Positions 1 to 4,849 of a stretch of DNA of 11,815 bases are shown here, one piece after another. This stretch comes from Oscillospiraceae bacterium (GTDB lineage: Bacteria > Bacillota_A > Clostridia > Oscillospirales > Oscillospiraceae): contig CADAPN010000105.1 of NCBI GenBank assembly GCA_902789835.1, forward strand, positions 1 to 11,815. The letters run 5' to 3'. Position 1 is the stretch's first letter, and each line of letters starts with the position of its first letter. Below the pieces are notes generated by a model. That model was not told the DNA's origin, did no database searches, and worked only from the letters and a program-made list of their open reading frames with translations. Both the position numbers and the translations under genes were made by a program.

Positions 1-51
1 GCCGTTTTCAAGTATTTCGCCAAGTTTTGAATGTCGCGTGTCGATAAGAAG

Positions 52-98
52 AGGCGTTGCCTCAATTCAGCTTGTTTTGCTGTTTTGAGACAACGCCT
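52..98. terminator. Bidirectional terminator-like hairpin
   Basis: A 14-bp stem (52-65 with 85-98, one mismatch) closes a 19-base loop. T-rich sequence follows on the plus strand (99-108) and, read on the minus strand, on the other side (51-41). It lies directly after the minus-strand XRE remnant that stops at 100. A plus-strand frame entering from outside the window stops at 28-30, so an upstream plus gene may also end here. That upstream gene cannot be identified from nine residues. Confidence 0.7.
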
Positions 99-99
99 T

Positions 100-165
100 T
101 TATTCTTTAAACAATTCCTCAATCGAAACTCCAAGTACCTTTGCCAAGCCATCATCGCTACCAAT
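100..165 (-). pseudogene. 3' remnant of an XRE-type helix-turn-helix regulator
   Basis: The last 18 residues of this minus-strand frame read D-D-G-L-A-K-V-L-G-V-S-I-E-E-L-F-K-E and then stop. This is the usual ending of a Cro/C1-type (XRE) DNA-binding domain: the last helix, the L-G-V-S turn and the acidic tail. A terminator-like hairpin follows immediately downstream. The frame stays open up to 309, but the residues encoded above about 165 do not look like the rest of an XRE domain. In that stretch the opposite strand reads as a different protein end. I therefore call a truncated gene end left by a rearrangement. The exact break, around 160-175, is a guess, and the fragment is too short for certainty. 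Confidence 0.45.
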
Positions 166-285
166 TACATTCTCGGCTTCGACGAGGAGCTTAAGGCTGA
201 AACCCACTACTTCGTCCAGGCCGACGCCGCGGAAGCGTCCAAGAACGGGACTCTGAAAGAGCTGGTGGATCGGTACTTTGGGTAA
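166..285 (+). pseudogene. 3' remnant, possibly an ABC-transporter solute-binding protein
   Basis: The plus-strand frame ending at 285 finishes with G-F-D-E-E-L-K-A-E and later K-N-G-T-L-K-E-L-V-D-R-Y-F-G. This matches the usual C-terminus of amino-acid-type periplasmic binding proteins, where a D-G-T-L-x-x-L-x-x-K-Y-G segment forms the last helix. The stretch is more GC-rich than the sequence before it, and a perfect intrinsic terminator follows 16 bases after the stop. The frame is open upstream to 31, but those residues are unlike a binding protein and run through the hairpin at 52-98. Only the last 35-40 residues seem genuine. The family call rests on the C-terminal pattern alone. Confidence 0.4.
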
Positions 286-301
286 ATGAATAGACATACG
301 A

Positions 302-343
302 AACGGCAAGAGCAGCGAATTGTTGCTCTTGCCGTTATCTTTT
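302..343 (+). terminator. Intrinsic terminator
   Basis: A perfect 13-bp stem (302-314 with 324-336) with a 9-base loop is followed by the T-rich run at 337-343. It is placed to end transcripts of the plus-strand remnant that stops at 285. From 344 to 433 I see no gene or clear signal. Confidence 0.85.
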
Positions 344-433
344 ATTTACGCTTTACGCTAAAAAATAGTATGGTTACCATTTCGAAGCGGTGCAGTAATA
401 TAGTTAGTTATTCTGCCCAACAAAACAGATTAG

Positions 434-838
434 CTAAAACCCGTGGTCGAGCAAATACCTAACATAATAGTCCATATGATTGTCAACTAAATACTTCAGC
501 AAATAATCTCTTGGTGGCCAGTTGCTCATGTACGGGACTGAGTCCGGGCCAGTATATAGCCCGCCGCCCGGACCAGTATATAGCCCGCCGCCCGGACCAG
601 TATATAGCCCGCCACCCGGACCAGTATATAGCCCGCCACCCGGACCAGTATATAGCCCGCCACCCGGACCAGTATATAGCCCACCACCCGGACCAGTATA
701 TAGCCCACCACCCGGGCCGGTATATAGCCCACCACCCGGGCCGGTATATGCGCCGCCTCCGGGACCAGTATATAGCCCACCACCCGGGCCGGTGTATAGC
801 CCGCCGCCCGGGCCAGTATATCTATTCCTTGGCCACAT
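434..838 (-). CDS. YTGPGGGL octapeptide-repeat protein, unknown function
   Basis: This is a 134-residue protein of unknown function. It begins M-W-P-R-N-R. Residues 7-98 are eleven full eight-residue repeats Y-T-G-P-G-G-G-L (the third ends in Ala) plus a twelfth partial Y-T-G-P. Residues 99-134 are non-repetitive, start with D-S-V-P-Y-M-S-N-W-P-P, and probably form one or two amphipathic helices rich in Tyr and Leu. No signal peptide or membrane segment is visible. The start at 838 is chosen because AAAGGAGG lies six bases upstream; in-frame ATGs at 862 and 892 lack such a site and would overlap the preceding gene. The gene starts 20 bases after the YaaC-family gene stops, so the two are very likely co-transcribed. 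The repeat suggests an extended or beta-type scaffold or a binding surface, but that is inference. Other frames are also open through the array because the unit is 24 bases, so openness alone does not prove coding. The ribosome binding site and operon position do most of the work. Confidence 0.75.
   Translation of the reverse strand: MWPRNRYTGPGGGLYTGPGGGLYTGPGGGAYTGPGGGLYTGPGGGLYTGPGGGLYTGPGGGLYTGPGGGLYTGPGGGLYTGPGGGLYTGPGGGLYTGPDSVPYMSNWPPRDYLLKYLVDNHMDYYVRYLLDHGF
545..820 (-). repeat. 24-bp tandem array, 12 units, within the octapeptide-repeat gene
   Basis: The core GTATATA (plus strand, with one GTATATG and one GTGTATA variant) recurs at exactly 24-base spacing: 552, 576, 600 and so on to 816. 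That gives twelve units with no phase slip. Between units the differences are mainly third-position changes and one Leu-to-Ala unit (around 749-757). Groups of neighbouring units share variants: 600-648 are alike, and 720 and 744 are alike. This fits stepwise tandem duplication. Copy number is likely to vary between strains in steps of eight residues. Confidence 0.95.
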
Positions 839-858
839 GGTAATCCTCCTTTTGAGTT

Positions 859-2148
859 TCATTTGAGAACGGGATTGTAATTTGATAAACACTGAGCCGC
901 TAATAAGGGAAACTTTCTTTCAAAGATTCTAATGTACTGATTTATAACTAGTGCAAATTGTGAAGAAATACGATTTGTTAAGATATTACTCCATTCATGA
1001 GGAGAATAACGCATTATATTACATAGAGCACTGATAATCAAAAAATGCAGACAGATTTCTGGTAAATACAGGCCCTCGATGGGAGATTCTACATACCAGA
1101 GTTGCCCATATAGATCTTGATAAATAGTTGGCAGGATGGAATTGATAACTGACGAATCAACTGATACCTTATAGCTTCCTTGGTTTTCTGTTACTTCCTC
1201 TGTTCTAAAGCAGTTCTTTATCTTGTCAATCGCAGGTCTGGTAATGCCATCTCCAATATAGAAATTATATGTAAATTTGGAACCGTTGATTCCAGTATCA
1301 ATATTCAATTTGTGAACACTTTTGTGACCAGAATTCAGCTGATCAAAATGTGCTCCGAGTTCTGGAACCATTGACAATAATGGCAAAAGTGAGAGACTTA
1401 TGCTATTCCTTTGCGCCAAATCAATACTAGGCAGAGCAGAATACTTAAAACAGATGTTTTGGTTGCCGATTTGGGATATTTTGGCGACTGGCAATGCACA
1501 CAACAAATCCGAAAAAGTACCGCTGGGAATGTCCCCACCGAAGTCTACTGTTTTCTTCAAGTGATTGTATGTGTGACCATGAGAACCTTTTAGTGAGGCA
1601 ATTGACTTGTGCAGAGGAGAATTTAATACAATAATTGCATATGCGTATGCTGAAGCAGCGTAAAAATCTATTAATGGCTTTGCAAGCATTTCCGCTTTTA
1701 GCCCAGCTTGAAGTAGGCTCCTGCCTTGACGTATACAATCCATCAGCACTGCTGCATCCTGTGTGTTAATACCAGAATTCTTAACTTGTAGCTTCTTTTT
1801 TCGGTAAATATCTTTAATATGATTCTCGTTTTCAAGCGAGGAAAGCAAATCTTGGACTTCAACGTCATGATCCAGAAATTCTATCGGAAATAATTCTGGC
1901 ATACTCTCCGAAGCCAGCTGAGCATTTATTTCATCAGTCAAGAGCTTATAATTCTTGTTTTCTTGTGTTAATACTGGCCCACCATTTTTGATAATATAAT
2001 CATCTGCACCTTTGTAACCAGACTTCTCCGTTTTTGTCAACAAGTCATACTCTTTTCTTTTCTCAGAATATGATTGCAAATCACATTTCTCAAAAATCTT
2101 TTGTCCACTTGTAGTCGGTGTGATATGGACTATCCAGTCTTGTATCAT
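859..2148 (-). CDS. YaaC-family protein
   Basis: This 429-residue protein resembles Bacillus YaaC, whose function is unknown. The match covers the segment I-R-Q-G-R-S-L-L-Q-A-G (139-149), the helix K-P-L-I-D-F-Y (157-163), the S-H-G-H motif (189-192), and a C-terminal block. That block includes L-P-E-I-C-L-H-F and M-R-Y-S-P-H-E-W (379-386), followed by a helix ending near Q-C-L. At about 430 residues it is roughly 100 longer than the Bacillus protein (about 315, from memory), mostly as a charged N-terminal extension. The protein looks cytoplasmic and has no catalytic motif I can name. The start is supported by GAGGTG five bases upstream of the ATG and by a promoter at 2187-2215. The gene leads a two-gene operon with the octapeptide-repeat protein and is divergent from a YhcG-family nuclease. 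A defence role is plausible from context only. The region is AT-rich compared with the hsd genes, which suggests separate acquisition. Confidence 0.8.
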   Translation of the reverse strand: MIQDWIVHITPTTSGQKIFEKCDLQSYSEKRKEYDLLTKTEKSGYKGADDYIIKNGGPVLTQENKNYKLLTDEINAQLASESMPELFPIEFLDHDVEVQDLLSSLENENHIKDIYRKKKLQVKNSGINTQDAAVLMDCIRQGRSLLQAGLKAEMLAKPLIDFYAASAYAYAIIVLNSPLHKSIASLKGSHGHTYNHLKKTVDFGGDIPSGTFSDLLCALPVAKISQIGNQNICFKYSALPSIDLAQRNSISLSLLPLLSMVPELGAHFDQLNSGHKSVHKLNIDTGINGSKFTYNFYIGDGITRPAIDKIKNCFRTEEVTENQGSYKVSVDSSVINSILPTIYQDLYGQLWYVESPIEGLYLPEICLHFLIISALCNIMRYSPHEWSNILTNRISSQFALVINQYIRIFERKFPLLAAQCLSNYNPVLK

Positions 2149-2186
2149 GTTTTCACCTCAATTGAAGGATTCTGTTTTTTGACAAT

Positions 2187-2215
2187 ATTATAAGCTGGAA
2201 ACCATGTATAAGCAA
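2187..2215 (-). promoter_or_regulatory. Promoter of the YaaC/octapeptide-repeat operon
   Basis: On the minus strand TTGCTT (2215-2210) is followed by a 17-base spacer and a perfect TATAAT (2192-2187). The start codon lies about 38 bases downstream. Together with the oppositely directed promoter at 2267-2295 it forms a divergent pair about 50 bases apart, close enough for shared control. Confidence 0.75.
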
Positions 2216-2266
2216 CACCTTTAGTTAACGAACTGAAAAGTGAGTTCGCAGATCATCTAATGCATC

Positions 2267-2295
2267 TTGAGTTGCCTGCCTGCAAATGCTATAAT
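2267..2295 (+). promoter_or_regulatory. Promoter of the YhcG-family gene
   Basis: TTGAGT (2267-2272), a 17-base spacer and TATAAT (2290-2295) lie 29 bases before the ATG at 2325. A GAGGTG ribosome binding site sits at 2313-2318. Confidence 0.75.
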
Positions 2296-2324
2296 ACTGT
2301 CACAATGATTGCGAGGTGCTTTGA

Positions 2325-3365
2325 ATGCCTTCTAACTCCCTTATTGTTAATTCTGAATACCAGGACCTCCTTCAGCATGTCGGCGAAACGTTGGAGAATG
2401 GCCGCGCCAAGGCTGTTGCCGCAGTCAATTCTGCTGTGGTTACGACTTATTGGGAGATTGGCCGTGATATTGTTGAGTTTGAACAGGCCGGAAGTGTAAA
2501 AGCAGAATATGGAACGGAGCTACTGAAAAGGCTTTCAAGAGACTTGACGGACGCTTACGGTAAAGGTTTCAGTCACAGTAATCTTGTTTATATGCGCAAG
2601 CTATATCTGACCTATCCAAAAAGTCAGACACTGTCTGACTTTTTGAGTTGGAGTCAGTATATAGAGCTTTTGAAGATTGATGATCCCCTGGAACGCTCTT
2701 TCTATGAGAAGGAAGCGGAGAGCGAACATTGGGGCGTCCGAGAACTCAAGCGGCAGATGAAGAGCATGCTTTTCCATCGTCTCGCGCTCAGCACGAACCG
2801 TGAGGAAGTCTTGCGCTTGGCAAAGGAAGGCGAAATCATTGAGCGCCCGGAGGACATTCTACGCGAGCCGTATGTTTTTGAATTCACAGGACTGCCTCAG
2901 CTCCCCGTATATACGGAAGGTGATCTGGAAGAGGCACTGGTCAACAATCTGAGTCTTTTCTTTCTGGAACTTGGCAAGGGATTCACCTATGTCGGCAGAC
3001 AGCAGAAGATGGTGATCGGTGGCCGGACCTACAAAGTCGATCTTGTTTTTTACCATCGCATTCTGAAATGCTTTGTGCTGATCGACCTCAAGCGCGGCGA
3101 AGTCCAGCACGAGGACATCGGCCAGATGAACTTCTACCTGAACTACTATCGGGAGGAAATGAACACCGAGGGCGATACGGAACCGATCGGCATCGTACTC
3201 GGAGCCTATCAAGACAAACTGGTCATGCAATACGCGCTCCAGAACATTTCCAACCAGGTTTTTGTGAGCCGTTATCAGCTCTACCTGCCTGATAAAGAAC
3301 AGCTTGAAGCGGAATTCAGGCGCTATATGGGCGACCATATCTCAGAAGAATTGCCAGAACAATAA
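2325..3365 (+). CDS. yhcG: YhcG/DUF1016 family PD-(D/E)xK nuclease-domain protein
   Basis: This 346-residue protein has two recognisable parts. The N-terminal DUF1016 helical region (about 12-150) contains Y-W-E-I-G-R, Y-G-K-G-F-S-H-S-N-L and L-S-W-S-Q-Y. The C-terminal part (about 180-330) is the YhcG nuclease-like fold, with Y-K-V-D-L-V-F (Asp239), V-L-I-D-L-K-R-G (Asp254 and Lys256) and Q-M-N-F-Y-L-N-Y-Y after it. The D and D-x-K residues fit a PD-(D/E)xK metal-dependent nuclease core. The length is normal for the family. Cellular function is not firmly established; members are often encoded near type I restriction systems, as here with hsdRMS about 1.5 kb away. GAGGTG six bases before the ATG fixes the start. 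The gene has its own promoter and terminator, so it is a single-gene unit. Oddly, a perfect 27-base inverted repeat sits in the coding sequence at 2618-2644. Confidence 0.92.
   Translation: MPSNSLIVNSEYQDLLQHVGETLENGRAKAVAAVNSAVVTTYWEIGRDIVEFEQAGSVKAEYGTELLKRLSRDLTDAYGKGFSHSNLVYMRKLYLTYPKSQTLSDFLSWSQYIELLKIDDPLERSFYEKEAESEHWGVRELKRQMKSMLFHRLALSTNREEVLRLAKEGEIIERPEDILREPYVFEFTGLPQLPVYTEGDLEEALVNNLSLFFLELGKGFTYVGRQQKMVIGGRTYKVDLVFYHRILKCFVLIDLKRGEVQHEDIGQMNFYLNYYREEMNTEGDTEPIGIVLGAYQDKLVMQYALQNISNQVFVSRYQLYLPDKEQLEAEFRRYMGDHISEELPEQ
2618..2644 (+). repeat. Perfect inverted repeat inside yhcG, terminator-like
   Basis: Two perfectly complementary 13-base arms (AAAAAGTCAGACA and TGTCTGACTTTTT) are separated by one base. 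Because the right arm ends in five T, it resembles an intrinsic terminator inside the coding sequence, around codons 98-107. The stem is weak at its AT-rich base and the loop must open a few pairs. Whether it works is unknown. Confidence 0.8.
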
Positions 3366-3377
3366 GATGATCTTGAA

Positions 3378-3425
3378 AGAGCCAGAGGCGCACACTTTTC
3401 TGCGTCTTTGGCTCTCTTCTTTATA
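3378..3425 (+). terminator. Intrinsic terminator of yhcG
   Basis: A 15-bp stem (3378-3392 with 3401-3415, including G-U pairs) with an 8-base loop is followed by CTTCTTTAT. It begins 12 bases after the yhcG stop codon. Confidence 0.85.
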
Positions 3426-3634
3426 GCAGTGCAATAGAGTTTTTTAGCAAAATTGGTGACATATGCGCACTTGCTGACGTGTCCACAGACGTGACAAACC
3501 TGTTGCTTATTCACCGTTTTCTCAATATTTTCGCCCTGCTGCCTGAAAAGAGAAATGATTCTGGAACGCATATCAAAGCATCTTAAACAGGGTTATTGAC
3601 GAGTACCCTGAGACGAAGGAACGCCCCGTTTTGG
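3426..3634. other. Gene-less stretch between the yhcG terminator and the peptide promoter
   Basis: I see no convincing gene here. A minus-strand frame (3323-3571) contains several Cys pairs, but it has no ribosome binding site, crosses the yhcG terminator and overlaps the yhcG 3' end. A short inverted repeat CAGGGT/ACCCTG lies near 3590-3610, of unknown meaning. Confidence 0.6.
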
Positions 3635-3663
3635 TTGAAAACCCGCAAATTTGTTGGTATAAT
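3635..3663 (+). promoter_or_regulatory. Promoter of the double-glycine-leader peptide gene
   Basis: TTGAAA (3635-3640), a 17-base spacer and a perfect TATAAT (3658-3663) make one of the best promoters in the window. Transcription would start near 3670, leaving a leader of about 100 bases before the ATG at 3770. That leader holds a small GGTAT/ATACC hairpin. Confidence 0.75.
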
Positions 3664-3769
3664 CTGCATGTGTGGTGCTTTTATGACAGAAGGTATCCTT
3701 TCATACCGTCAAGAAGCATCGCACAGTGAAGGTACCCATAAGCTTCTGCACGTGAAAGGAAATAAAATC

Positions 3770-3898
3770 ATGGATAACGATAACAAAAACAAACTCTCTG
3801 AAAAACAGCTGACGCAGGTATCCGGCGGCGATATACCCGACTTTCCCTGCTCCTATGGTGAGCAGGTCTGCCCGGTTTGCGGCTCAACAGATATCTAA
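3770..3898 (+). CDS. Double-glycine-leader peptide (bacteriocin/RiPP-like precursor)
   Basis: This is a 42-residue peptide. Its first half, with L-S-E-K-Q-L-T-Q-V-S-G-G ending at residue 20, fits the double-glycine leader used by C39-peptidase ABC exporters: hydrophobic residues at spaced positions, then Gly-Gly. Cleavage after G20 would release a 22-residue core that is acidic, has three cysteines and contains C-P-V-C-G-S near its end. The start at 3770 is preferred because AAAGGA lies nine bases upstream and a strong promoter lies at 3635-3663. The longer frame from 3596 would begin upstream of that promoter. No exporter, immunity protein or modifying enzyme lies within the window, so this is an orphan precursor, a signal peptide or a relic. 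The C-x-x-C pair could instead bind zinc. The stop codon abuts a truncated antitoxin, suggesting the gene was inserted there. Confidence 0.7.
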   Translation: MDNDNKNKLSEKQLTQVSGGDIPDFPCSYGEQVCPVCGSTDI

Positions 3899-3981
3899 GT
3901 TCCCTGGACAGAGCCTTCGATCAGCTTCGTTCCGACCGTGGTACTCAGCACGAACTGATTGAGGAACCACTGGATGAATAA
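3899..3981 (+). pseudogene. 3' remnant of a YefM/Phd-type antitoxin
   Basis: The frame ending at 3981 reads L-D-R-A-F-D-Q-L-R-S-D-R-G-T-Q-H-E-L-I-E-E-P-L-D-E. This is the typical toxin-neutralising tail of YefM/Phd/Axe antitoxins: an amphipathic helix, a G-x-x-x-H-E-L-I-E strand and an acidic end. The N-terminal DNA-binding half is absent; upstream sequence belongs to the peptide gene in another frame. The stop overlaps the toxin's ATG (GATGAATAA), the coupling normal for this toxin-antitoxin type. It cannot make a functional antitoxin as it stands. Confidence 0.65.
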
Positions 3982-4233
3982 ACTCTGGTCGATAAAGCCT
4001 GGGACGATTATCTTTACTGGCAGCAGCAGGACCGAAAAACGTTGAGGCGAATTAACGATCTGGTAAAAGATATCGAGCGCAATGGTATTTCCTCCGGAAT
4101 TGGAAAACCGGAGCCTCTGAAATACCGAAAAGGCTGGGGCCGGAGAATTGATGAGGCAAACCGTCTCATATATGATATTGACGAGAACGGAAATCTCCTG
4201 ATCGCCGCGTGCAGAGGTCACTACGAATATTGA
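3974..4233 (+). pseudogene. Frameshifted YoeB/Txe-family toxin
   Basis: YoeB is a ribosome-dependent mRNA endonuclease. The frame ending at 4233 carries the family sequence W-D-D-Y-L-Y-W, then G-K-P-E-P-L-K, W-G-R-R-I-D-E-A-N-R-L-I-Y and a final A-A-C-R-G-H-Y-E-Y. The residues matching the known active-site Glu, Arg, His and Tyr of E. coli YoeB are all present. The natural start is the ATG at 3974 (M-N-K-L-W-S), which overlaps the antitoxin stop, but that frame leaves the toxin frame after codon 5. One base is missing around 3990, in the expected Ser codon. In the toxin frame the next in-frame start-like codons are CTG at 3985 and TTG at 4042; the TTG would lose the conserved N-terminus. The result is an otherwise intact toxin silenced by a single deletion, consistent with loss of its antitoxin. 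A sequencing error is the alternative. Confidence 0.85.
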
Positions 4234-4291
4234 CAGGCACTAAAGCTCTTCCAAAAGCTCGGTAACAGAGCCGGCTCAAAAGTCAGCCCGG

Positions 4292-4341
4292 AAAAAAATC
4301 AGGCTGGATCACCGATCAAGTGATTCAGCCTGTTTTGGTTT
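4292..4341. terminator. Strong bidirectional terminator
   Basis: A 13-bp stem (4300-4312 with 4320-4332, one G-U) with a 7-base loop is flanked by seven A on the left (4292-4298) and TTTTGGTTT on the right (4333-4341). It can end the plus-strand toxin transcript and the minus-strand XRE transcript, which converge here. A related but degraded copy lies at 4754-4801. Confidence 0.9.
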
Positions 4342-4400
4342 GCAAATAAAGTAGAATGTGGAATCAGACGGCGCTGCGGCGCTCATGTCCCCCTGACACA

Positions 4401-4673
4401 CTAAGACGCGCTTTGCGATGGAGCATTGCTTTTTGGCACGAAGCTGATATTCAGCTCCATGCCCATTCCATCAGCCAGTCTCTGAAGAAGTCTGATACTG
4501 GGATTACGCGTACCATTCTCCAGCCGGCTGATTTCGGTCTGAGCAATGCCGGTTCTCTCGGCCAGTTCCTTCTGGGTCAGCTTCTGAGAGATTCTTGCGT
4601 CAATCATCGCACGAATCACATTCATCTCCGGCTGAAGCGCTGCATATTCCTGCGCAAATTCGGGATCCTGCAT
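4401..4673 (-). CDS. HigA-like XRE-family regulator (orphan antitoxin-type)
   Basis: This 90-residue protein has a helix-turn-helix at about 31-78: L-T-Q-K-E-L-A-E-R-T-G-I-A-Q-T-E-I-S-R-L-E-N-G, then R-N-P-S and L-L-Q-R-L-A-D-G-M-G-M-E-L. The N-terminus (D-P-E-F-A-Q-E-Y) and the short tail after the last helix match HigA-type antitoxins paired with HigB/RelE-like toxins. No toxin gene lies next to it: upstream there is only its promoter, then 3' sequence of the hsd operon. It is either an orphan antitoxin or a stand-alone repressor. The start at 4673 has a modest AGGG ribosome binding site. Expression is probably self-controlled, because a 16-bp palindrome fills the promoter spacer. The gene ends before a strong terminator and lies between two related terminator-like repeats. 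Confidence 0.85.
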   Translation of the reverse strand: MQDPEFAQEYAALQPEMNVIRAMIDARISQKLTQKELAERTGIAQTEISRLENGTRNPSIRLLQRLADGMGMELNISFVPKSNAPSQSAS

Positions 4674-4708
4674 TTCATTCCCTGCCCTATAAAGATTCGG
4701 TCAATCGT

Positions 4709-4737
4709 ACTATATGAGATATATCTCATTATGTCAA
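4709..4737 (-). promoter_or_regulatory. Promoter of the XRE regulator gene
   Basis: On the minus strand a perfect TTGACA (4737-4732), a 17-base spacer and TATAGT (4714-4709) give a strong promoter. It lies about 35 bases upstream of the start codon at 4673. Confidence 0.85.
4714..4729. promoter_or_regulatory. Palindromic operator within the promoter spacer
   Basis: ATGAGATATATCTCAT is a perfect 16-bp palindrome lying almost exactly between the -35 and -10 elements of the XRE gene. This is the classic place for a dimeric XRE protein to bind and block its own promoter. The pairing with this regulator is inferred from position. Confidence 0.75.
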
Positions 4738-4753
4738 GTGTTTTCCTCATGAG

Positions 4754-4801
4754 AAAATCAGGCCGGATCACCGAAAAAAATGATTCATCCAGTTTTGGTT
4801 T
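4754..4801. repeat. Degraded second copy of the 4292-4341 terminator sequence
   Basis: The sequence from AAAATCAGG through GTTTTGGTTT matches 4295-4341 at roughly four of five positions, in the same orientation. Its centre has become A-rich, so the hairpin is weaker. It sits after the hsdS stop codon and could still act as a poor terminator for the hsd operon on the minus strand. Confidence 0.65.
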
Positions 4802-4849
4802 ATGTGACGCGAACACAGAAAGCCGCCCGATGTGCGCTACCATAAACGT

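Noticed and set aside
545..820. CRISPR array
   Set aside because: The 24-bp units are contiguous with no unique spacers, and they code for a repetitive protein.
522..866. Plus-strand collagen-like frame G-P-V-Y-S-P-P-P across the repeat array
   Set aside because: It has no ribosome binding site and is open only because the repeat unit is a multiple of three. The minus frame has AAAGGAGG, operon position and a non-repetitive tail.
3323..3571. Minus-strand 82-residue frame with several Cys pairs
   Set aside because: It has no start signal, overlaps the yhcG end and crosses its terminator. The Cys spacing fits no clear zinc ribbon.
4292..4801. Inverted-repeat ends of an insertion sequence
   Set aside because: The two copies are direct, not inverted, terminator-like repeats, and no transposase lies between them.
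4622..4843. Possible HigB-type toxin partner upstream of the XRE gene
   Set aside because: The 73-residue frame overlaps the promoter, operator and XRE start and shows no HigB/RelE motif.
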